DNA of 15,598 nt. Source: an uncultured Polyangiaceae bacterium (GTDB lineage Bacteria; Myxococcota_A; Polyangia; Polyangiales; Houyiibacteriaceae). Below the pieces are notes generated by a model. That model did no database searches and was not told where the DNA came from. It saw nothing but the letters and a program-made list of their open reading frames with translations. The stretch spans positions 1-15,598 of the forward strand of contig CAMYJN010000009.1 in assembly GCA_947258625.1 (NCBI GenBank), given 5' to 3'. Position numbers and translations under genes: made by a program. Below are positions 6,596-14,264 of the stretch, in pieces (position 1 is the stretch's first letter; each line of letters starts with the position of its first letter).

Positions 6596-7534
6596 ATGCC
6601 GATCCCCGAAAACCATGCCGATGCGGCGCGCGCCGGCCGATGTGCGATCGTCGGCCGGGCCAACGTGGGCAAGTCGACGCTGCTCAATGCGCTGCTCGGG
6701 CAGAAGCTCGTGATTGCGACGCCACGGCCAGGGACGACCCGGTCCTGCGTGTTGGGGGTCTACGCTTCCAACGATCCGCCCACCCAGATAGCCTTCGTGG
6801 ACACACCAGGGCTCGAGCGGCCCAAAGGGGCGCTAGGCCGGGTCCTGATCGACAGCGCCAAGCAGGGGCTCGTCGACTGCGACACGATCGTTTTCGTGAC
6901 CGAGGCGCCAAAAGCAGGCGCAGCGCTCGCGGTTCACGAAAAAGATTGGACCGCTTTGCAGGCGCTCGAGGCCACGAACGTGCCGGTCATCCTCGCGATC
7001 AACAAGGTGGACCGTCTCAAAGTCAAAGAAAGGCTCTTTGCCTTCATCGAGGCGTATCAGAAGAATCGCGCATTTGCAGCAGTCGTGCCGATCTCGGCAA
7101 CTCGGGGAACGAACCTCGACGCCCTGCTCAGTGAGATTCGTGCGACCCTACCCGAGGGGCTTCTTTATGATGCCGAGTTCCTCACCGACAGGCCGGAACG
7201 TTTCTTCGTGAGCGAGCTGGTTCGTGAAGCGGCGATGCTCAACACTCGTCAGGAGATCCCGTACGGAATTGCTTGTGATCTCGAGAGCTATCGCGACGAG
7301 GGCAGCCTGCTCCGAATCGAAGGCTCGCTCATCGTCGAAAAAGCGAGCCACAAGGCGATCGTGATCGGAAGCCGCGGCGAGACGATCAAGAAGATCAGCA
7401 CGGAGGCGCGCCAGCAGATCGAGGCTTTCTTGGAGCGCAAAGTCTATCTACGATTATGGGTCAAGGTCATCCCAGGTTGGACCCGAGACCCGACCAAGGT
7501 GCGCCAGCTCGCCATCGAAGAGGGTGGGGCATGA
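6596..7534 (+). CDS. era: GTPase Era (16S rRNA / 30S assembly)
   Basis: The protein has 312 residues. Era binds the 3' end of 16S rRNA and helps 30S subunit maturation. GTPase motifs in order: G1 GRANVGKST (20-28), G2 TPRPGTTR (42-49), G3 DTPG (69-72), G4 NKVD (136-139), G5 PISATRGTN (165-173). A type II KH RNA-binding domain follows at about 200-290, with the [12 protein letters not shown] loop and the family C-terminus [12 protein letters not shown]. The frame is open further upstream to 6422, antisense to the lipoprotein gene. I chose ATG 6596 because it gives the usual short N-terminus and leaves a 73-nt divergent region. No Shine-Dalgarno is seen; TACACT at 6579-6584 may be a -10. The stop overlaps the der start as ATGA. 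Confidence 0.95.
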   Translation: MPIPENHADAARAGRCAIVGRANVGKSTLLNALLGQKLVIATPRPGTTRSCVLGVYASNDPPTQIAFVDTPGLERPKGALGRVLIDSAKQGLVDCDTIVFVTEAPKAGAALAVHEKDWTALQALEATNVPVILAINKVDRLKVKERLFAFIEAYQKNRAFAAVVPISATRGTNLDALLSEIRATLPEGLLYDAEFLTDRPERFFVSELVREAAMLNTRQEIPYGIACDLESYRDEGSLLRIEGSLIVEKASHKAIVIGSRGETIKKISTEARQQIEAFLERKVYLRLWVKVIPGWTRDPTKVRQLAIEEGGA

Positions 7535-8904
7535 GCGGGCGGCGTCACCACCATGCGCGAAGGCCTGCCGGCTCCGTCGTCAACAAACCCTTGGTCGCCA
7601 TCGTCGGTCGTCCGAATGTCGGCAAGAGCACGCTGTTCAACCGCCTGGCCGGACAGCACATCGCCATTGTAGAGGACGTCCCGGGGGTCACCCGGGACCG
7701 CCACTACGCCGATTCGTTTGCACTGGGTCGCGAGTTCGTGCTGATCGACACCGGTGGGTTCGACCCGGACAGCGACGATCCGATGAAGGCTGGCATCACC
7801 AGCCAGGTTCGATTGGCGCTCGAAGAGTGTGACGTCGTCGTCTGCGTGGTGGATGCCACGGTCGATCCACTGCCCGCCGACCGTGAAGCCGTTGCGCTCC
7901 TGCGCGACGCCGGCAAGCCGGTGATCTTTGTCGCCAACAAGGCGGACTCGCAGGCAAGGGAGCACGACGCGGTGTCCTACTACGAGCTCGGGATTAGCTC
8001 GATCATGCCGATCTCTGCGCTTCACGGGCGAGGCATCGGCGACTTGGAAGAGGCGATCTTCGAGCGACTTCCCGAGGTCGTGGAGATCAGCGAACCGGCG
8101 CTCGATGTTCCGCGCGTCGCGATCATCGGTAGGCCAAACGCGGGCAAATCTTCGCTAGTGAATCAGCTCTGCGGTGAAGAGCGCCAGTTGGTCGACGACC
8201 GGCCGGGAACTACCGTCGACAGCATCGACACGCTGGTCGAGCGTGACGGGCAAAGCCTGATCCTGATCGACACAGCCGGGATTCGCCGCAAACGAAGCGT
8301 GAAGAAGCGCGGCGTCGAAGGCCTGAGCGTGCTCCAAGCGATCCGGTCGATCGAGCGCAGCCACGTCGTCGTGCTCATGATCGACGCCGCAGCGGGGATC
8401 GGCGAGCAGGACGCAAAAATCGCCGGCCTCGTCCACGACCGGGGCCGCGCCCTGATCATCGCGCTCAACAAGACCGACCTGCTCAGCCGGGAGGCGCAGA
8501 AGAAGGCGATGGATCGAACGCGCGAAGTCCTGGCCTTCGTACCGTGGGCACCCATGGTGACGGTGAGCGCACTCGAGGGACGAGGGATCAAGGCTTTGCT
8601 AGGACGCGTGGACGACGCGGTGGCAGAGCATCGCAAGCGTATTGGCACGGCCGAGCTCAACCGCTTTTTCGAAGAAGTTTTGGAGAAGCACCCTCCCCCC
8701 ACCATGCACCATCGGTCGGTTCGGCTCTACTACATCACGCAGGCGAGCGTCGCACCGCCGACGTTCGTCATCATGACCAACTCGCCCAAGGATGTGCACT
8801 TCAGCTACCAGCGATACGTGGTCAATCAGATCCGCAAGCGATTTGGCTTTCAGGGGACGCCAATCCGGGTGCGGTACCGCGGCAAAAAGGGCCGGAAGAG
8901 CTAG
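7531..8904 (+). CDS. der: GTPase Der (EngA), 50S ribosome assembly
   Basis: The 457-residue protein has two tandem G domains, the hallmark of Der/EngA, which acts in 50S subunit assembly. Domain one: GRPNVGKST (26-34), DTGG (73-76), NKAD (136-139). Domain two: GRPNAGKSS (200-208), DTAG (247-250), NKTD (313-316). A C-terminal KH-like domain runs from about 370 to 450 (landmarks [37 protein letters not shown]). A basic, His-rich N-terminal extension of about 18 residues ([14 protein letters not shown]) precedes the first strand. The ATG start overlaps the era stop as ATGA, with GAGGGTGGGG just upstream as ribosome site, so era and der are coupled. The TAG stop shares the palindrome CTAG with the convergent methyltransferase gene. 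Confidence 0.96.
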   Translation: MSGRRHHHARRPAGSVVNKPLVAIVGRPNVGKSTLFNRLAGQHIAIVEDVPGVTRDRHYADSFALGREFVLIDTGGFDPDSDDPMKAGITSQVRLALEECDVVVCVVDATVDPLPADREAVALLRDAGKPVIFVANKADSQAREHDAVSYYELGISSIMPISALHGRGIGDLEEAIFERLPEVVEISEPALDVPRVAIIGRPNAGKSSLVNQLCGEERQLVDDRPGTTVDSIDTLVERDGQSLILIDTAGIRRKRSVKKRGVEGLSVLQAIRSIERSHVVVLMIDAAAGIGEQDAKIAGLVHDRGRALIIALNKTDLLSREAQKKAMDRTREVLAFVPWAPMVTVSALEGRGIKALLGRVDDAVAEHRKRIGTAELNRFFEEVLEKHPPPTMHHRSVRLYYITQASVAPPTFVIMTNSPKDVHFSYQRYVVNQIRKRFGFQGTPIRVRYRGKKGRKS

Positions 8905-9980
8905 ACTCGCACGGTCCGGAGCGCCTTGAGCTTCGCGCGCGTAGCGGGATTGCCGAGCTGCCCGCAGGCGGCCATGACGCCACGGCCTTTGGTCACACGC
9001 TCGCGAACGGGCAAGCCTTCGTCGCGGAGCCAGCCGATGAAACGCTCGACCTCGGCCTCCTCGGGTGCGCGCGTCAGCGGGATGGAGCCGGGATTATAGG
9101 GAATGAGGTTGACGAGAACCCGATCGAGGGGCCTGCAAAACGCCGCCACCGCACGCGCATCGGCCTCGGTGTCGTTGATCCCGGGCAAAAGACAATAATT
9201 GACGCCGAGGGCGAAGTTGCGACGAGGGCGATACGCCACGAGTGCCTGCTGAAGCTTCGCCAGGTCGGTGCGTCGATTGACCGGCATCAGCTCGTTCCGC
9301 AGCGAGTCGTTGGCCGCGTTCAAGCTGATCGAAAGATTGAGCCGTTTGAAACCAAGCTGGTCGAGAAGCCGGATTCCCTGGACATGCCCGACTGTACAAA
9401 TCGTCAGACGCTCCTGGCCGATCGCCAAGCCGGCTTCGTCGTTCAAGACGCGCAGCGCCTGGAGGACGTTCTCGGGATTGTCGAGCGCTTCGCCCATTCC
9501 CATGAAAACGAGGTTACGAATCGGCCAGCCGAGGCGATGCCTTGCGACGAGCAACTGGGCGATGATTTCGTCGGTCCGAAGGTGACGGAGCAACCCCATG
9601 CGCCCGGTTTCGCAAAATGTGCAGCCCATCTTGCAGCCGACTTGGCTCGAGACGCACAGCGTGTATCGACCGTGCCCCATGGGAATGCGAACCGACTCGA
9701 CTTCGAGCCCGTCTTTCAATCGCAAGACCATCTTGGAGGTCGCGCCATGGTCGCCGTCATCGGATTTCACGCCGACGAGCTTCGGGAGCTCGAAGGAAAA
9801 CGCTGCACGCCAGGCCTCGGCGGCCTCCCGGCCGAGCCCAAAGCTCTCTGGCTCGAAACGACCTTCGTGCATGACCTGTCGATGGATCCGCCGAGCCATC
9901 CCGTGGCCGCGCGGTAGCAGTGCCTTGGCGCGTTGGGCCAGCTCGGCGTTGCAAAGGCCGTGAATAGGCTGCTTGTTCAT
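8901..9980 (-). CDS. rlmN: RlmN/Cfr-family radical SAM methyltransferase (23S rRNA A2503-type, variant)
   Basis: The 359-residue protein matches the RlmN/Cfr family, which makes 2- or 8-methyladenosine on RNA. The 4Fe-4S cluster motif CKMGCTFC supplies Cys116, Cys120 and Cys123. FMGMGEAL (159-166), LNLSISLNA (214-222), PVNRR (233-237) and [12 protein letters not shown] (259-270) follow. The C-terminal GVMAACGQL (334-342) holds Cys339, equivalent to the methyl-carrying Cys of RlmN. Two positions differ from textbook RlmN: CETG for CATG after the cluster, and GEAL for GEPL. This may be a lineage variant or a paralogue with another RNA target, so the symbol is tentative. The start lies one base after the upstream thioesterase stop (TGAGATG), and its TAG overlaps the der stop in CTAG. 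Confidence 0.85.
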   Translation of the reverse strand: MNKQPIHGLCNAELAQRAKALLPRGHGMARRIHRQVMHEGRFEPESFGLGREAAEAWRAAFSFELPKLVGVKSDDGDHGATSKMVLRLKDGLEVESVRIPMGHGRYTLCVSSQVGCKMGCTFCETGRMGLLRHLRTDEIIAQLLVARHRLGWPIRNLVFMGMGEALDNPENVLQALRVLNDEAGLAIGQERLTICTVGHVQGIRLLDQLGFKRLNLSISLNAANDSLRNELMPVNRRTDLAKLQQALVAYRPRRNFALGVNYCLLPGINDTEADARAVAAFCRPLDRVLVNLIPYNPGSIPLTRAPEEAEVERFIGWLRDEGLPVRERVTKGRGVMAACGQLGNPATRAKLKALRTVRV

Positions 9981-9981
9981 C

Positions 9982-10419
9982 TCAGTCTTGAACCAGGAGG
10001 AAGTGCGCCGTTGCCACGGCGACAGGAGAGTCCGGGTCGTCCTGATAGGCGAATACACGAACGTTGGCCACTCGCCTTCCGCGCCGGGTGAACTCCGCCC
10101 GAGCAAGCACATCCTGAGGTTTGGCACCGCGAAGGTACTCGACGGTGATGTTGATCGTCTTGGGGATTGCCGTCGTCTCCCCGTGCCACAGCAGTTTGAA
10201 GATCGCCGTCGACTCCATGAGCGCGCCAAGCGTGCCGCCATGAAGCGCGGGCACATTGGCGTTGCCGACCAGGTGATCCGAGTAGCGCATTCGGCCGATG
10301 ACCTCGCCGTCGACGAGCTCGCCGCTGATGCCCATGAATCGGGCGTAGGGGATCGCCTCCTGGAGCGACCTGAAGTCGCCAGTCTGGCGAAGGTCCACCA
10401 CTGCATCGCGCAGCCTCAC
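9982..10419 (-). CDS. PaaI-type hotdog-fold thioesterase (second of a pair)
   Basis: The 145-residue single hotdog domain belongs to the PaaI/YbgC-like acyl-CoA thioesterase group. The helix start VGNANVPALHGGTLGALMES (51-70) contains the HGG signature at 60-62 and Glu69 as the likely catalytic acid. The strands INITVEYLRGA and VANVRVFAY are typical. GTG at 10417-10419 overlaps the stop of the preceding thioesterase as GTGA. The segment before the fold (EAIPYARFMGI) lacks the His-Asn found in its neighbour (PHNQALGL). With unequal active-site residues the two might form a heterodimer (inference). The acyl substrate cannot be read from sequence. One base separates its stop from the rlmN-like ATG. 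Confidence 0.82.
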   Translation of the reverse strand: MRLRDAVVDLRQTGDFRSLQEAIPYARFMGISGELVDGEVIGRMRYSDHLVGNANVPALHGGTLGALMESTAIFKLLWHGETTAIPKTINITVEYLRGAKPQDVLARAEFTRRGRRVANVRVFAYQDDPDSPVAVATAHFLLVQD

Positions 10420-10895
10420 TTGGACACCGCGTCTTCCGTTCGCCGTCCTTCGTCCGGAAAAATCACGAACGTCCCAGATGCGGTCGCAATGGGGTTTGCC
10501 TTGTCACCATGATGCGCTTTGGCGCGCACAAACGCCACATGCCTGGTGACTTTGTAGCAATGGGCGCCGCAGATCACTTCTTGGTGCGGCAGTGCCGGAC
10601 GGACGTAGTCGATTCGAAGATCGAGCGTTGCGATTCGCCGTGGAGCTGCAAGCGACATGATGACCGCTCCGCCGCAGGTCGCGTCGATCAGGCTGGTTAT
10701 GCAGCCGCCGTGAAGCACCTCCGTCTCGGGATTGCCTACCAGATCCAAGCGATAAGGAAGAGCAAGCGAAAGATGCTCCGGCCTGTAGTCGACGACGCGA
10801 AGACCCAAAGCCTGGTTGTGTGGGACCGCGCCGACGTAACGCCCCTCGAGGCGTCGCCTGATTTCATCCTTCTGCGGAAGAAAGGGGTCGGACAC
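10416..10895 (-). CDS. PaaI-type hotdog-fold thioesterase (first of a pair)
   Basis: This 159-residue hotdog protein has the signature VGNPETEVLHGGCITSLIDA (53-72), with HGG at 62-64 and Asp71 as catalytic acid. PHNQALGLRV (25-34) carries the His-Asn pair usual in PaaI-type enzymes, and TLDLRIDYVRPA (90-101) is the typical central strand. The GTG start at 10893-10895 has GAGGG about 6 nt upstream. It probably hydrolyses an acyl- or aryl-CoA thioester in the cytosol. It overlaps the next thioesterase by four bases and follows the PIN gene after a 46-nt gap, so all four genes from 11352 to 8901 may be one transcript. Confidence 0.85.
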   Translation of the reverse strand: MSDPFLPQKDEIRRRLEGRYVGAVPHNQALGLRVVDYRPEHLSLALPYRLDLVGNPETEVLHGGCITSLIDATCGGAVIMSLAAPRRIATLDLRIDYVRPALPHQEVICGAHCYKVTRHVAFVRAKAHHGDKANPIATASGTFVIFPDEGRRTEDAVSK

Positions 10896-10941
10896 GGATC
10901 ACCCTCTAGCAGGCTTCGGCCACGTGGCTCAAGGCGCAAGG

Positions 10942-11352
10942 CTAGACACGGGGTGGCGGCGGCGGGGTGACCTGCTCGCCGAGCCAATTGTCCGACGAGA
11001 CGAACTCCACGCCTTCGCTGCTCCGATCGAGGAGATCAGGGTGATCGGTGAGCACCCGAGCCACCCCGGCGGCCTTTGCGAGGGCGACGAGCGCGTCGTT
11101 CCAGTCTTCGATGAAGAAGTCGTTCGTTTCGACGACGTCGACGAGACCGCGAATGGTCGTCATCTGCTGTGCGACGGCATCATCTTTGAATTCCGGAAGC
11201 GCATGAAGCATCGACTCGACTCGTTCCATGACCCAGGTCGAAGTCTTGGGTTTGACAGGGCCTCCAAATGCGCGCCGTACAGCACGCTCCGGCGGAGAGC
11301 CGAACGCGATCGAAGCATTGACGTAGATGTCGGGGGCTAAAACGACGTCCAT
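10942..11352 (-). CDS. PIN-domain protein (putative ribonuclease, orphan)
   Basis: The 136-residue protein fits the PIN nuclease fold. It has an N-terminal strand with Asp8 (DVVLAPDIYVNASIAFGSPP), acidic residues in FFIEDWNDALVALAKAAG (79-96) and the final LTDHPDLL motif (101-108) with Asp103 and Asp106, as in the COG1569-like PIN families. Three to four acidic residues would bind the metal ion. The C-terminus is Pro-rich (TPPPPPRV). The frame is open to 11388, but the fold begins at MDVV, so ATG 11350-11352 is preferred. There is no antitoxin-like gene on either side: the upstream neighbour is a divergent reductase and the downstream one a thioesterase. It is therefore not called a VapC-type toxin. 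Confidence 0.68.
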   Translation of the reverse strand: MDVVLAPDIYVNASIAFGSPPERAVRRAFGGPVKPKTSTWVMERVESMLHALPEFKDDAVAQQMTTIRGLVDVVETNDFFIEDWNDALVALAKAAGVARVLTDHPDLLDRSSEGVEFVSSDNWLGEQVTPPPPPRV

Positions 11353-11381
11353 GGGCGAAGCGTAACACGGTGCCAGGAGGC

Positions 11382-11387
11382 TTGACA
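11382..11387 (+). promoter_or_regulatory. Possible -35 hexamer upstream of the VAT1-like gene
   Basis: A consensus TTGACA lies 28 nt before the ATG at 11416. No good -10 follows at the right distance (TAGTCG at 16 nt is weak), so only the -35 position supports it. If used, the mRNA would begin at or close to the ATG. A TTGACG on the other strand (11413-11408) may serve the divergent PIN gene. Confidence 0.3.
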
Positions 11388-11415
11388 TCGTTCCGGCCAG
11401 AGGTAGTCGTCAAAC

Positions 11416-12435
11416 ATGAAGGCGATCTGGATTTCGAAGCACGGAAAGCCCGACGTGTTGGAGCTCCGCGAGAGCCCGGACCCGATCCCAGGGCCCGGCG
11501 AGGTCAGGATTCGAGTCCGAGCGTCTGGAATCAACTTTGCAGACATTATGGCCCGGCAGGGGCTGTATCCGGACGCCCCGTCCCCGCCGATGGTAGTTGG
11601 CTATGAGGTGTCGGGCATCATCGACTCGGTTGGCGAGGGCGTCGCGGATCGGAGCGAAGGCCAACGTGTCTTGGCGATGACCCGGTTTGGCGGTTACGCA
11701 GAGGCCGTGTCCGTCGACGCGGCGCAGACGTTCGTGATGCCGGAGAATATGAGCTTCGAAGAAGGTGCCGCGCTTCCCGTGACCTATCTGACCGCCCACC
11801 ACATGCTGTTCAACGTGTTTCGACTGAGAGCAGGGGACCAGGTCTTGATTCACCAGGCCGCGGGCGGCGTGGGTACCGCGGCAAGCCAGCTCTGCCGCTC
11901 TTTCGGAGGGGTCACGACCTACGGAACCGCGTCGAAGGCCAAGCACGACTATGTGCGGCACAACGGCTGCGATCACCCGATCGACTACCACTCCGTCGAC
12001 TACGTAAAAGAGGTCCGAAGACTGACCGGCGGCCGCGGGGTGGACTGCGTGCTCGACGCGCTCGGGGGCGATGACTGGAAAAAGGGCTTCTCTTTGCTTC
12101 GACCCGGAGGTCTCCTCATCTCGTTTGGCTGGGCAAACATGGCGAAGAAGGGAAAACGCCGTCTGACCCATCTGCTTGGGGAATTCACACACGTCCCCTT
12201 GTGGACGCCGCTTCGCTTGATGCAGCAGAACAAGGGCGTGGCGGGAGTCAACATGGGGCAGCTCTGGGACGAGCGCGACCTGACGTTCGACGCGTTCACG
12301 GCACTCTTGAAGCTCTACGAGGAACAGCAAATCGAGCCCCACGTCGATCGCTGCTACCCCTTTGGGTCCGCAGCAGAAGCGCATGCGTACATCGAAGCTG
12401 GCCAAAACACTGGGAAGGTCCTACTGACGCCATAG
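11416..12435 (+). CDS. VAT1-like MDR-family NADPH oxidoreductase
   Basis: The 339-residue protein is a zinc-free medium-chain reductase of the quinone oxidoreductase branch. The catalytic-domain start MKAIWISKHGKPDVLELRES, the VGYEVSGII..VGEGV segment (61-76), FGGYAEAV (91-98) and the nucleotide-binding HQAAGGVGTAASQL (146-159) are present. YGTASKAKHDYVRHNG (169-184), HPIDYHSVDYV (187-197) and the C-terminal pattern IEPHVDRCYPF..GKVLLTP match VAT-1 homologues better than zeta-crystallin itself. The zinc ligands of alcohol dehydrogenases are absent. The family reduces quinones, enones or related carbonyls with NADPH; the substrate is unknown. It heads a tight unit, with the phosphatase ATG 2 nt after its TAG, so a role in handling carbonyls from sugar damage is an inference. 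Confidence 0.87.
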   Translation: MKAIWISKHGKPDVLELRESPDPIPGPGEVRIRVRASGINFADIMARQGLYPDAPSPPMVVGYEVSGIIDSVGEGVADRSEGQRVLAMTRFGGYAEAVSVDAAQTFVMPENMSFEEGAALPVTYLTAHHMLFNVFRLRAGDQVLIHQAAGGVGTAASQLCRSFGGVTTYGTASKAKHDYVRHNGCDHPIDYHSVDYVKEVRRLTGGRGVDCVLDALGGDDWKKGFSLLRPGGLLISFGWANMAKKGKRRLTHLLGEFTHVPLWTPLRLMQQNKGVAGVNMGQLWDERDLTFDAFTALLKLYEEQQIEPHVDRCYPFGSAAEAHAYIEAGQNTGKVLLTP

Positions 12436-12437
12436 CC

Positions 12438-12920
12438 ATGACTGTCCGTCTCTGTTTCGTTTGTCTTGGAAACATCTGTCGCTCGCCTACAGCGGAAGCG
12501 ACCATGCGTCAGCTCCTCGAGCTCGAGCAACTCACGGCTGAAATCGAGATCGACAGCGCGGGAACGGGAGACTGGCATGTGGGCGAGCCTCCCGACCGCC
12601 GTGCGAGGGTTTCGGCGAAGCTCCGGGGCATCGAGCTCGCCGGTCGCGCGCGCAGGGTGGAGACGAAGGACTTCGTGCGTTTCGATTACTTGATCGCGAT
12701 GGATCGCGCGAACCAGCGTGACCTGCTGCGGATGGCATCCGACGATTTGGCCAAGGCAAAGATCGTTCTTTTCCGGAATTACGATCCCGACTCTCCCCGT
12801 GATGCCGATGTACCCGACCCATACTACGGTGAGGGCGACGGTTTCGAAACCGTGCTCGACATCTGCGAAGCGGCGTCGCGGGGGCTGCTGCAACAGATCC
12901 GAGAGAACCATCGGCTATGA
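12438..12920 (+). CDS. Low-molecular-weight phosphatase (LMW-PTP family)
   Basis: The 160-residue protein has the phosphatase loop CLGNICRS at 9-16, nucleophile Cys9 and Arg15, placed at the N-terminus as in all LMW-PTPs. The general acid is Asp127 in VPDPYYG (125-131). Other landmarks are IDSAGTGDWHVGEPPD (38-53), YLIAMDRANQRDL (84-96) and the C-terminal EAASRGLLQQI helix. It could act on protein phosphotyrosine. However, human LMW-PTP-A is also known to remove the 5-phosphate from protein ribulosamine-5-phosphates, and the next gene encodes a fructosamine/ribulosamine kinase-family protein overlapping by ATGA. A deglycation role is therefore the preferred reading. The start is 2 nt after the reductase stop; no separate ribosome site is clear. 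Confidence 0.92.
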   Translation: MTVRLCFVCLGNICRSPTAEATMRQLLELEQLTAEIEIDSAGTGDWHVGEPPDRRARVSAKLRGIELAGRARRVETKDFVRFDYLIAMDRANQRDLLRMASDDLAKAKIVLFRNYDPDSPRDADVPDPYYGEGDGFETVLDICEAASRGLLQQIRENHRL

Positions 12921-13777
12921 GCCCCGAGCTGCGCACGGCGCTCGAGCAACGGTTCGGCAAACCGCTGCGCCACGCAAAACCCCTCGGTGGCGGCGACATC
13001 AACGACGCATACCAGGTCGCCCTGGGCGACGGGACGCAGCTCTTCGTGAAGACGCACTCGAATCCGCCGTCAGGTATGTTCGAAGCGGAAGCGCGCGGGC
13101 TTCGCTGGCTCGCGGAGGCGAACGCGATTCGGACTCCTCGCGTGATCGCAGTCTCGGATGCGCGGCCGGCGTACCTGGCGCTCGAGCTGATGACGCCTGC
13201 AAAGCGTCGGGCGGCGTTCGATGAATCTTTGGGTCGATCGTTGGCTGCCCTCCATGCGTATGGCGCGCCCTCGTTTGGGCTCGACCACGACAATTTCATC
13301 GGCCGGCTCGCCCAATCGAATGGAGTGAGCGACGATTGGGCCTCCTTTTACTGGTCATCCCGACTCGAGCCGCAGCTGAAGCTTGCCACGGACCGAGGCT
13401 TGACCGATTCCGCGACGCGTTCCGGTTTCGACGCCTTGCGGCGCGTTCTTCCCGATCGAGTCGGCGCGGCAGAGCCTCCGTCCCGCCTGCATGGCGACCT
13501 CTGGGGAGGAAACCTGCACGTCGATGACGAGGGGCAACCCGCATTGATCGATCCTGCTGTCTACGGGGGTCACCGCGAAATCGATCTTGCGATGATGCGA
13601 CTCTTCGGCGGCTTCGGCGAACGTGTCTTTGCCTCGTACGCCGAAGCCCGACCGCTCGCGCCGGGTGCGGCAGAGCGAATCGCCCTCTATCAGCTCTACC
13701 CTCTTTTGGTGCACGTGAACTTGTTTGGCGGCACCTACGTCGGGTCCGTCAAGCGCGCGCTGTCGGACTGCGCTTGA
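12917..13777 (+). CDS. Fructosamine/ribulosamine 3-kinase family protein
   Basis: The 286-residue protein has the kinase-like fold of the fructosamine-kinase family (aminoglycoside phosphotransferase superfamily). KPLGGGDINDAYQV (21-34) is the diagnostic nucleotide loop. Lys45 (LFVKTH) and Glu56 or Glu58 (FEAEARGL) form the usual pair. DNFIGRLAQSN (125-135) followed by DWASFYWSSRLEPQL (140-154) is strongly typical. The catalytic loop is RLHGDLWGGN (190-199), with Asp194 as base, and the metal site is LIDPAVYGGHREIDLAM (210-226). The family phosphorylates Amadori sugars on protein lysines at O-3, so the adduct falls off; many bacterial members prefer ribulosamines. Its ATG overlaps the phosphatase stop as ATGA, which makes the partnership very likely. 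Confidence 0.93.
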   Translation: MSPELRTALEQRFGKPLRHAKPLGGGDINDAYQVALGDGTQLFVKTHSNPPSGMFEAEARGLRWLAEANAIRTPRVIAVSDARPAYLALELMTPAKRRAAFDESLGRSLAALHAYGAPSFGLDHDNFIGRLAQSNGVSDDWASFYWSSRLEPQLKLATDRGLTDSATRSGFDALRRVLPDRVGAAEPPSRLHGDLWGGNLHVDDEGQPALIDPAVYGGHREIDLAMMRLFGGFGERVFASYAEARPLAPGAAERIALYQLYPLLVHVNLFGGTYVGSVKRALSDCA

Positions 13778-13800
13778 GAGCTGCGCCTCGGCCGCTGTTC

Positions 13801-13806
13801 TTGACA
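13801..13806 (+). promoter_or_regulatory. Possible -35 hexamer upstream of the CbiX/SirB gene
   Basis: A consensus TTGACA lies in the 55-nt gap after the kinase gene, 26 nt before ATG 13833 and 29 nt before ATG 13836. The matching -10 region (CAGATA) is poor. If functional, the chelatase has its own transcript in addition to read-through. Confidence 0.25.
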
Positions 13807-13832
13807 CCGTGGCGCCAGCGACCCAGATACGC

Positions 13833-14264
13833 ATGATGGTTCTTTTCGGCGCAAACGAACGGACGACGGGCGAGCGCCCGGCGGTACTCTTGATCGACCA
13901 TGGGAGTCGGCGGGCTGTGGCCAACGCGCTGCTCGACGAAGTCGCTGCCTTGGTCAAGAAGCGCCTCGGCCGCGAAAGCATCGTGGAGCCTGCCCACATG
14001 GAGATCGCAGAGCCCACAATCGCCGACGGCTTCGCTCGCTGCGTCGAGCAAGGTGCGACCACTGTTGTCGTTCACCCGTTCATGCTGGCCCCAGGGCGGC
14101 ACGTGACCGAAGACCTGCCACGCCTCGTTGCGGAAGCCGCTGCCCGACATCAGGGCGTTCGGTTTTCGATGGCGGCTCCGCTCGGCAGTCACTCCGGCGT
14201 CATCGACGCGGTGATCGAACGCTGCCAGTCGGCGCTTCCAGACTCCGAACCTTCAGCAGGCTAG
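13833..14264 (+). CDS. CbiX/SirB-family chelatase, short form
   Basis: The 143-residue single-domain protein matches the short CbiX/SirB family, which inserts Fe or Co into sirohydrochlorin during sirohaem or cobalamin synthesis. The N-terminal AVLLIDHGSRRAVANALLDE (17-36) carries His23. MEIAEPTIADGFARCVEQGA (56-75) leads to VVVHPFMLAPGRHVTEDLP (78-96), where His90 is the second metal-binding His. The C-terminus lacks a His-rich or Fe-S extension. The start is uncertain: tandem ATG codons at 13833 and 13836, and an in-frame GTG at 13809, all lack a ribosome site. It is 55 nt after the kinase gene on the same strand. No other tetrapyrrole gene is in the window, so the pathway cannot be confirmed. 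Its TAG shares CTAG (14261-14264) with the convergent gene. Confidence 0.8.
   Translation: MMVLFGANERTTGERPAVLLIDHGSRRAVANALLDEVAALVKKRLGRESIVEPAHMEIAEPTIADGFARCVEQGATTVVVHPFMLAPGRHVTEDLPRLVAEAAARHQGVRFSMAAPLGSHSGVIDAVIERCQSALPDSEPSAG

Noticed and set aside
8544..9917. A 457-codon plus-strand open frame running from within der across the RlmN-like gene
   Set aside because: It is out of frame with der and antisense to a clear radical SAM enzyme, and it has no motif of its own.
10942..11352. Calling the PIN gene a VapC toxin of a toxin-antitoxin system
   Set aside because: No VapB-like or other small antitoxin frame is adjacent, and the gene lies in a metabolic/RNA-modification cluster.
11410..12405. 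A 331-codon minus-strand open frame opposite the VAT1-like gene
   Set aside because: Antisense shadow; the plus-strand gene has full MDR-family motifs.
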